11,693 nucleotides of DNA, from contig CAJLNC010000074.1 of the NCBI GenBank assembly GCA_905207905.1, positions 1-11,693 of the forward strand, read 5' to 3'. Below the pieces are notes generated by a model. That model made no database searches. It was not told the origin of the DNA and saw nothing but the letters and a program-made list of their open reading frames with translations. This document shows, piece after piece, positions 7,175 through 11,693 of the stretch; the first letter of the stretch is position 1, and each line of letters begins with the position of its first letter. The translations under genes and the position numbers were made by a program. Source of the stretch: an uncultured Lachnospiraceae bacterium. Lineage in GTDB: Bacteria; Bacillota_A; Clostridia; Lachnospirales; Lachnospiraceae.

Positions 7175-7203
7175 TATATAACAGTTCAACCTTAGCAGCC
7201 CAA
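7175..7203 (-). promoter_or_regulatory. Candidate promoter upstream of scpA
   Basis: TTGGGC (7198-7203) and TATATA (7175-7180), with a TG one base before the -10 (extended form), are separated by 17 nt on the minus strand. The predicted start of transcription would fall roughly 10 bp before the scpA ATG, giving a very short leader that just includes the ribosome-binding site. Moderate sequence match only. Confidence 0.35.
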
Positions 7204-7210
7204 ATTAGCT

Positions 7211-7298
7211 GTTGCCAAGCCATCCGTCACTCACCAAATGGAACCCTTCGGCCTTCAGCCTGAATTGGTGTTGCCAAACCATCCATCACTCACCAAAT
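7211..7298. repeat. Pair of 29-nt direct repeats spanning the end of the metallophosphoesterase gene
   Basis: Copies at 7211-7239 and 7270-7298 agree at 27 of 29 positions (two G/A differences) with a 59-nt period. The gene-proximal copy contains the last codons and the TGA stop of the metallophosphoesterase; the other copy is in the intergenic space toward scpA. Weak similarity extends several bases beyond each copy. It reads like a local duplication of the gene's 3' end. Confidence 0.8.
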
Positions 7299-8105
7299 AT
7301 CAATCACTGCCAGCTCCGGCGGATTGTTGATTCGCAGCTTAATGGTGTGGGATCCAAGACCAGCGCTGACAATCATTCTGGCCAGCCGTCCATCTTCCCC
7401 TGCCTGTTCAAATAATCCCCGGTCATATTTGGGAAACAGACTCCACCCGGGACTTACCACTCCTCCAAGCAGAGGCAGACGAATCATCCCCCCGTGAAGA
7501 TGACCGGATAAGGTAAGATCCGCTCCCCATTGGGCGTAGGATGGAAAATAGGAAGGGTGATGCGCAAGCAAAATGGAAAATCCCTCCGGATCCGGTCTGC
7601 CCAACGCTCTATCCAGTTCCTCTGCCGGAAGCTTTTTCCCCGGTGCATGGCCGTAGTACTCCCAGGGCAGTTCATAGCCGTAAATGCAAAACTTTTTTCC
7701 AAAAACATCCAATTCTGCCCTCTCATTGCGCAGAACCACTGCCCCCAGACGTTTTGCCAAAGCCGTATAATCCTCATAGAGGTCCGGGTGCTCTTTACTC
7801 CAGGCATCAATGCGGCTCTCATGGTTTCCATTGGCGCAGTAAACCGGATACTGCTTCGTCAGTTCCCCCAGAAGGGCCAGCGCCGCCTCTGTCTTTACCC
7901 GGCCAGCCTTCGCCACCACCAGATCTCCTGCTGACAGCACGGCTGCCGGCTTTGCTTTCGCTACTTCCTCCAGAAGCTGTCTGTTATGCTCCCCCAGACA
8001 GACATTGTGCAAATCTGCCAGCATCACCATCGTCACAGGAGAGCTTCCCTGTTCTTCTGTTTTCCCTGTATGGATCGTATAATGTGATATCCTGATTGCA
8101 CTCAT
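7290..8105 (-). CDS. Calcineurin-like metallophosphoesterase (YkuE/YaeI type)
   Basis: A 271-residue dimetal phosphoesterase. Metal-ligand motifs are all present in order: D31-x-H33 (L-A-D-L-H), G60-D61, G93-N-H-E96, H182/H183 in A-H-H-P, and G201-H-L-H-G-G206. The closing A-G-L-G-S-H-T-I-K-L-R-I-N-N-P-P-E-L block (249-266) is typical of the YkuE/YaeI group, some of which hydrolyse UDP-2,3-diacylglucosamine-like lipids or wall intermediates; the substrate here is not known. This start lacks the long signal/anchor often seen in that group, suggesting a cytoplasmic protein. GGGAGA (8114-8119) is 8 nt before the ATG. A longer TTG-started frame (to 8195) is rejected because it would translate through a terminator hairpin. 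The gene lies between a zinc-PLC-like gene and scpA. Confidence 0.9.
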   Translation of the reverse strand: MSAIRISHYTIHTGKTEEQGSSPVTMVMLADLHNVCLGEHNRQLLEEVAKAKPAAVLSAGDLVVAKAGRVKTEAALALLGELTKQYPVYCANGNHESRIDAWSKEHPDLYEDYTALAKRLGAVVLRNERAELDVFGKKFCIYGYELPWEYYGHAPGKKLPAEELDRALGRPDPEGFSILLAHHPSYFPSYAQWGADLTLSGHLHGGMIRLPLLGGVVSPGWSLFPKYDRGLFEQAGEDGRLARMIVSAGLGSHTIKLRINNPPELAVIDIW

Positions 8106-8119
8106 GTGGCTGTTCTCCC

Positions 8120-8163
8120 AAAAAAGAAAGCTGCAAAAAAAGTTTTTTAAACCTATTTGCAGC
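8120..8163 (-). terminator. Intrinsic terminator or attenuator between the zinc-PLC-like gene and the metallophosphoesterase
   Basis: On the minus strand GCTGCAAA (8156-8163) pairs with TTTGCAGC (8130-8137); the interior can pair further (GTTT with AAAC). The stem is followed at once by TTTCTTTTTT (8120-8129). It begins 32 bp after the stop of the upstream gene. The T-run ends one base from the ribosome-binding site of the next gene, so read-through would be needed unless an unseen promoter lies further up. Confidence 0.75.
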
Positions 8164-8195
8164 AGCCTTAAAAATCTATTCGTATTTTCAAACAA

Positions 8196-8792
8196 CTATG
8201 CAGCCAGAGCCAACACTCTGTATTCCTGTACCATGCGCTGACAGCACAACTGGTACATTCCTGCTACTACCTGAAGACAAACCCGGGCAATATAGAAAGT
8301 GTCATTCCCCAGCCCATGATTTCCTGCCAGATAACGGGTGTGTTCCCGTTCCACATACTCATAAATGTCTTCTACGCAGGAAAACTGCTCCGGCATCCCC
8401 TGATGCCCCCGGACTCTTCCGCTGAGAAGATAATAGCGCATATAATGCTTCAGATAATTCTCATATTTACAGTGATCCCGCAGCGTTCCTCCATAAATTT
8501 CATTGTGAGGATAAGTAAAATAATCTGCAATATAATGAAGCACTTCACCGCTTTTTCTCCAGTAGGAGAGCTTACTGAAACGCATCATATTGTAATCCTC
8601 AGACAGCCTTCGAATCTGATCTTTCACCAGATCATAAGTCTCCTGAATCTCATGGCGCTTTGTAAGAAAAGAAGGTTTGCAGTCCGGCAAAATACAGCCA
8701 ACCAAAAATGCTTTTCGATGGTTTTTTAATTCTCTGATCTCTGCTGCCTCCACCAGGTACTTACCCAGGGAAATATGTGATTTTTTCCGCAT
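8196..8792 (-). CDS. Zinc-dependent phospholipase C-like protein (cytoplasmic)
   Basis: A 198-residue protein resembling the zinc-dependent phospholipase C family. Candidate metal ligands, in the order known for Bacillus cereus PC-PLC: H6, D37, H47, H86, D90, H96, H107 and E111. The spacing H-x3-D-x5-H in 86-96 and H-x3-E in 107-111 equals that of the secreted enzyme as recalled (His118/Asp122/His128 and His142/Glu146). There is no signal peptide: the N-terminus reads M-R-K-K-S-H-I-S, so the mature N-terminal Trp ligand of secreted PLC is absent. Such small clostridial proteins are annotated by family only and their substrate is unknown. GGAG lies about 13 nt before the ATG, longer than usual, with no better in-frame start. 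The gene has its own promoter and terminator, so it is probably monocistronic. Confidence 0.75.
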   Translation of the reverse strand: MRKKSHISLGKYLVEAAEIRELKNHRKAFLVGCILPDCKPSFLTKRHEIQETYDLVKDQIRRLSEDYNMMRFSKLSYWRKSGEVLHYIADYFTYPHNEIYGGTLRDHCKYENYLKHYMRYYLLSGRVRGHQGMPEQFSCVEDIYEYVEREHTRYLAGNHGLGNDTFYIARVCLQVVAGMYQLCCQRMVQEYRVLALAA

Positions 8793-8857
8793 TCTTATTC
8801 ACATTCTCCTTCTCTGCCTTCCGGCAGGGAACCAATCTCAATGCCTAAACCTTTTTC

Positions 8858-8886
8858 ATTATAGCAGACCATAATTTTTTTCGCAA
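8858..8886 (-). promoter_or_regulatory. Extended -10 promoter of the zinc-PLC-like gene
   Basis: A perfect TATAAT (8858-8863) preceded by TGC makes an extended -10; TTGCGA (8881-8886) stands 17 nt upstream as a partial -35. The leader of about 58 nt contains a small 5-bp hairpin closed by a GGAA (GNRA) loop at 8814-8827, just before the ribosome-binding site. This promoter separates the gene from the dnaK-dnaJ operon. Confidence 0.75.
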
Positions 8887-8890
8887 TGAC

Positions 8891-8904
8891 AATTAGTACC
8901 AATT
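8891..8904. promoter_or_regulatory. Imperfect palindrome directly upstream of the promoter
   Basis: AATTAGTACCAATT is a 14-bp palindrome with one mismatched pair, starting 4 bp upstream of the -35 at 8881-8886. Position and symmetry would suit a dimeric regulator, but A/T-rich palindromes of this size arise by chance. Confidence 0.25.
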
Positions 8905-8997
8905 TTTATGAAGAAAAACCGAAAAACTCACCTGTTTTGTCAATTTTCCCAGACGCTGCCGCTGTATGCCCCCTGCCTTCCAATCATTCTTTCCTTA

Positions 8998-10188
8998 TTA
9001 ATCCTCAAAATTTTCCTTCAGCTTGTCAAAAAAGCTCTTCTTCTTTTTCTCTTTGGATCCTGCCCCCGGCTCCTGAGGTTCTTTTGTCTGATTCAGAGAA
9101 TTCCCGGAAACCATATCAAATTCCTTAAGCGCCCGCTTTGCCTCTTCATTCAGTTTCACCGGCACCTTTACAATCAGGGTCACATAGTGATCTCCTCTGA
9201 CGTTTTTATTTCTCAGTGAAGGCACACCTTTGCCTTTTAATCGTACCCGGGTCCCACTCTGAGTTCCCGGCTTCACCGTATAAATCACATCTCCATCCAC
9301 CGTTGAAATTCTTAGATCACTGCCTAAAGCTGCCTGGGCAAAACTGATCTCTACATTGGAGAAAATGTCCATATCCTGGCGGACAAATGAAGTATGACGT
9401 CCCACCTGAACCTCCACCAGAAGATCCCCTCTGGGACCGCCGTTTACTCCCGGCTCTCCTTTGCCACGAATCCGGATACTCTGTCCATGATCAATACCTG
9501 CGGGAATGGTCACCTGGATCTTCTTTTTGCTGGAAGTATAACCGGTACCGCCGCAGCTTACACACTTCTCTTTAATGATCTTACCGGTACCACGGCAGTT
9601 GGGACAGGTCTGGACATTCTGTACCATACCAAATAGCGACTGCTGGCTGTAAACCACCTGCCCCTTTCCTCCGCACTTGGGACAGGTGGTGGGAGAAGTT
9701 CCCGGCTTTGCCCCTGTGCCGTGGCAGTTGGTACACTCATCCTTCAGACTGATCTCCAGCTCCTTCTCGCATCCAAAAACGGCCTCTTCAAAAGTGATCC
9801 GCACGCTGGCCCGAAGATTGGCTCCCTGCATGGGCCCGTTTGCTGGCCCTCTTCTTCTGCCTCCTCCGAAAAGATCGCCAAAAATGTCACCGAAGATATC
9901 ACCCATATCTCCACTAAAATCAAAGCCGCCGAACCCGCCGGCTCCCCCTGCGCCGCCCTCAAAAGCAGCGTGGCCAAACTGATCATACTGACGCCGCTTT
10001 TCCGGATCACTGAGCACTGCATAGGCCTCAGAGGCCTCCTTAAACTTTTTCTCAGCCTCTTTGTCCCCGGGATTCATATCAGGATGGTACTTCTTGGCCA
10101 ATACTCTGTATGCTTTTTTTAACGCAGCGTCGTCGGCATTTTTATCAACGCCGAGGACTTCGTAATAATCTCTCTTGCTCTCTGCCAT
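8998..10188 (-). CDS. dnaJ: Chaperone protein DnaJ (Hsp40, type I)
   Basis: A 396-residue co-chaperone that delivers unfolded clients to DnaK and stimulates its ATPase in the cytoplasm. The J domain (about 5-70) contains HPD at 35-37. It is followed by a Gly/Phe-rich region (about 71-115) with [11 protein letters not shown]. The zinc-binding region has four C-x-x-C-x-G-x-G repeats with cysteines at 152/155, 169/172, 195/198 and 209/212, all intact. Then come the two C-terminal beta domains and a lysine-rich tail ending in [10 protein letters not shown]. Family length is normal. GAGGG lies 7 nt before the ATG. The gene follows dnaK, with a 58-codon small ORF and a strong RNA hairpin in the gap. 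No clear intrinsic terminator was seen in the 205 bp after it. Confidence 0.98.
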   Translation of the reverse strand: MAESKRDYYEVLGVDKNADDAALKKAYRVLAKKYHPDMNPGDKEAEKKFKEASEAYAVLSDPEKRRQYDQFGHAAFEGGAGGAGGFGGFDFSGDMGDIFGDIFGDLFGGGRRRGPANGPMQGANLRASVRITFEEAVFGCEKELEISLKDECTNCHGTGAKPGTSPTTCPKCGGKGQVVYSQQSLFGMVQNVQTCPNCRGTGKIIKEKCVSCGGTGYTSSKKKIQVTIPAGIDHGQSIRIRGKGEPGVNGGPRGDLLVEVQVGRHTSFVRQDMDIFSNVEISFAQAALGSDLRISTVDGDVIYTVKPGTQSGTRVRLKGKGVPSLRNKNVRGDHYVTLIVKVPVKLNEEAKRALKEFDMVSGNSLNQTKEPQEPGAGSKEKKKKSFFDKLKENFED

Positions 10189-10200
10189 CTCATCACCCTC

Positions 10201-10377
10201 TTATTCAGATACCTGCCCGGAGGCTGTATCCGGTTCTAACTCACGTTTGGGGGTTGCCTCAATCCGATCCGGCATCTTTCTCCCGGACAGCTTCCCCTCA
10301 AAGCGCAATGCTCTGACGGGAAGCTGTTCCGACATCTGCCGTGTAGACTGGGACAGCCCCCTCCCATGCTTATTCAT
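10201..10377 (-). CDS. Small ORF of 58 codons between dnaK and dnaJ, unknown function
   Basis: This frame fills the dnaK-dnaJ gap. It starts with ATG 19 bp after the dnaK stop, preceded by AAGGAA (10383-10388) at 5-nt spacing, and its TAA ends 12 bp before the dnaJ ATG, beside the dnaJ ribosome-binding site. The product begins M-N-K-H-G-R-G-L-S-Q and is hydrophilic and basic in its first two-thirds (R-Q-M-S-E-Q-L-P-V-R, then K-L-S-G-R-K-M-P-D-R) with an acidic end (E-L-E-P-D). It has no membrane segment, signal peptide or cysteines, and no family is recognised. Codon use looks like the neighbours (AAG, CTG, GAG, CGG, CCG). A long RNA hairpin lies inside it, so the region may instead be a structured spacer in which an open frame survives by chance. 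Spacing and ribosome-binding site favour translation and coupling to dnaJ. Confidence 0.5.
   Translation of the reverse strand: MNKHGRGLSQSTRQMSEQLPVRALRFEGKLSGRKMPDRIEATPKRELEPDTASGQVSE
10285..10330 (-). other. Long RNA hairpin between dnaK and dnaJ
   Basis: On the transcribed strand 10318-10327 (ACAGCTTCCC) pairs with 10287-10296 (GGGAAGCTGT). After a single G/G mismatch, 10310-10316 (TCAGAGC) pairs with 10298-10304 (GCTTTGA, one G-U), closing on a 5-base loop. A bulged A and a further GG/CC extend the base. The stem has about 19 pairs in all. No T-run follows it, so it is not a normal intrinsic terminator. Its place between the chaperone genes suggests control of the DnaK:DnaJ ratio by mRNA cleavage, stability or attenuation; this is inference. 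Confidence 0.7.
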
Positions 10378-10382
10378 CTCTA

Positions 10383-10388
10383 TTCCTT
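10383..10388 (-). promoter_or_regulatory. Ribosome-binding site of the small ORF between dnaK and dnaJ
   Basis: AAGGAA on the minus strand, 5 nt before the ATG at 10377. It is the main reason for thinking the 58-codon frame is translated. Confidence 0.5.
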
Positions 10389-10396
10389 ACTGCTTC

Positions 10397-11693
10397 TTAT
10401 ACTTCCCGGTAATCTCCGTCTACCACGTCGTCATCCGGTGCGGAGCCTGCTGCTCCTGCGCCTGCTCCCATATCCGGACCTGCACCGGCTGCTCCAGCAG
10501 CTCCCTGAGCCTGCTCATAAACCTTGGCAAACAGCTTCTGGGCGCTGTTCATCAGCTTTTCCTTGCCGGATTTCAGCTCATCCAGCTGTGCGTCCGTGAT
10601 CTCATCCCCGCATTTTGCAATGATATCTTTCAATGCCTGCAGGTCTGCTTCCACTGCTGCCTTATCGTTGGCGTCAATCTTATCACCAACCTCTTCCATG
10701 GCTTTCTCTGTCTGGAATACCATAGCGTCCGCATCATTCTTGGCATCAATGGCTTCCTTGCGCTTCTTATCCTGAGCTTCATACTCGGCAGCTTCCTTCA
10801 CTGCCTTGTCGATCTCATCATCGGACATATTGGAACCGGATGTGATCGTAATATGCTGCTCTTTTCCAGTTCCCAGATCCTTGGCAGATACATTTACAAT
10901 ACCGTTGGCATCAATGTCAAAGGTAACTTCGATCTGGGGCACACCTCTTCTTGCTGGCGGAATTCCGTCCAGACGGAACTGACCCAGAGTCTTGTTGTCT
11001 CTTGCAAACTGACGCTCACCCTGCACTACATGGATGTCCACAGCGGTCTGGTTATCTGCAGCTGTGGAGAACACCTGGCTCTTCTTGGTAGGAATCGTAG
11101 TGTTTCTCTCGATCAGCTTGGTAGCTACGCCGCCCAGAGTCTCAATAGACAGAGACAGCGGAGTGACATCCAGCAGAAGGATATCACCTGCGCCGGCATC
11201 GCCTGCCAGCTTTCCGCCCTGGATACAAGCACCAATTGCCACACACTCATCCGGGTTCAAAGTCTTGCTGGGTTCATGGCCAGTAAGCTGCTTTACTTTG
11301 TCCTGAACTGCCGGGATACGGGTGGAACCGCCCACCAGCAGTACCTTAGAAAGTTCGCTGGCATTCAGTCCTGCATCTCTTAATGCATTCTGAACCGGAA
11401 TAGCAGTCCGCTCTACCAGATCGTGCGTCAGCTCATCAAATTTCGCCTTGGTCAGATCCATCTCAAAGTGTTTAGGACCAGTCTCATTGGCTGTGATAAA
11501 GGGCAGGTTGATGTTGGTTGTGGTTGCAGAGGAAAGCTCCTTCTTTGCCTTCTCAGCGGCTTCTCTCAGTCTCTGAAGAGCCATCTTGTCGTTGGACAGA
11601 TCAATGCCCTCTTTATTTTTGAAATCAGTGATCATGTACTCTGTGATTCTCTGGTCAAAATCATCTCCGCCCAGACGGTTGTCTCCGTTGGTG
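10397..11693 (-). CDS. dnaK: Chaperone protein DnaK (Hsp70), C-terminal 431 residues
   Basis: The gene runs off the right edge; roughly the first 190 residues, including the first phosphate-binding loop, are missing. The visible part begins in the ATPase domain with [13 protein letters not shown] and contains [12 protein letters not shown] and the V-A-I-G-A motif. It continues through the linker region ([16 protein letters not shown]) into the substrate-binding beta domain ([14 protein letters not shown]) and the helical lid. The end is a Gly/Ala-rich tail closing in [12 protein letters not shown]. It refolds and protects proteins with DnaJ and GrpE. The heat-shock promoter and any CIRCE operator would lie outside the window; hrcA and grpE are expected further upstream. 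Confidence 0.98.
   Translation of the reverse strand, partial: TNGDNRLGGDDFDQRITEYMITDFKNKEGIDLSNDKMALQRLREAAEKAKKELSSATTTNINLPFITANETGPKHFEMDLTKAKFDELTHDLVERTAIPVQNALRDAGLNASELSKVLLVGGSTRIPAVQDKVKQLTGHEPSKTLNPDECVAIGACIQGGKLAGDAGAGDILLLDVTPLSLSIETLGGVATKLIERNTTIPTKKSQVFSTAADNQTAVDIHVVQGERQFARDNKTLGQFRLDGIPPARRGVPQIEVTFDIDANGIVNVSAKDLGTGKEQHITITSGSNMSDDEIDKAVKEAAEYEAQDKKRKEAIDAKNDADAMVFQTEKAMEEVGDKIDANDKAAVEADLQALKDIIAKCGDEITDAQLDELKSGKEKLMNSAQKLFAKVYEQAQGAAGAAGAGPDMGAGAGAAGSAPDDDVVDGDYREV

Noticed and set aside
8106..8195. N-terminal extension of the metallophosphoesterase from a TTG start
   Set aside because: It would translate the terminator stem and T-run, has no ribosome-binding site, and an internal ATG has a good one.
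8940..8987. A 15-codon frame with AAGGAA upstream just after dnaJ
   Set aside because: Too short to judge; the ribosome-binding match is easily accidental and no conserved feature supports it.
8793..8997. Intrinsic terminator after dnaJ
   Set aside because: I looked for a G/C stem followed by T-run. There are T-rich stretches (around 8905-8930) but no convincing stem before them.
10189..10396. CIRCE (HrcA operator) in the chaperone region
   Set aside because: No TTAGCACTC-N9-GAGTGCTAA-like pair is present here; any such site would be upstream of hrcA or grpE, outside the window.
10175..11383. A 402-codon open frame on the plus strand opposite dnaK and dnaJ
   Set aside because: It is antisense to two highly conserved genes and to the small ORF; its sequence has no recognisable family and looks like a codon-bias shadow.

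Overview
The window reads as a chromosomal stretch of an anaerobic Gram-positive Firmicute, most likely a member of the Lachnospiraceae. The grounds are inference from protein style: a ScpA/ScpB pair, a sporulation/wall-type D-Ala-D-Ala carboxypeptidase, an OadG-type subunit with an Ala/Glu-rich exported region, strong GGAGG ribosome-binding sites, and intermediate GC with Lachnospiraceae-like codon use. Every convincing gene lies on the minus strand, so transcription runs from high to low coordinates. Long plus-strand frames are antisense shadows.

In transcription order: the 3' two-thirds of dnaK (11693-10397), an unannotated-looking 58-codon small ORF with its own ribosome-binding site that fills the dnaK-dnaJ gap and contains a long RNA hairpin, then dnaJ. 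This is the distal part of a chaperone operon. Next comes an extended -10 promoter and a small zinc-phospholipase-C-like protein, ended by an intrinsic terminator that abuts the ribosome-binding site of a YkuE-type metallophosphoesterase. A near-perfect 29-nt direct repeat spans the end of that gene. Then scpA and scpB (chromosome condensation/segregation), separated by an unusually long 136-bp gap that still looks partly coding, followed by a penicillin-binding-protein-type carboxypeptidase.

The left third (4171-1) is a biotin-dependent decarboxylase operon with a good sigma-A promoter: a divergent acyl-CoA-type carboxyltransferase, an OadG/MmdD-like small membrane subunit with an added exported domain, a 123-residue biotin carrier, the Na+-pumping beta subunit (OadB/MmdB) and the first 15 codons of an OadA/pyruvate-carboxylase-B-type carboxyltransferase. 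Having two different carboxyltransferases beside one biotin carrier and one Na+ pump, and no biotin carboxylase in view, suggests that carboxyl groups are passed between an acyl-CoA and oxaloacetate/pyruvate without ATP, with the Na+ gradient as a side outlet.

The best candidates for something undescribed are the small ORF plus hairpin between dnaK and dnaJ, the divergent carboxyltransferase in a two-headed decarboxylase/transcarboxylase operon, and the cytoplasmic zinc-PLC-like protein that keeps a metal-ligand pattern without a signal peptide. No tRNA, rRNA, CRISPR array or insertion sequence was seen, and no stretch above 300 bases lacks a gene.
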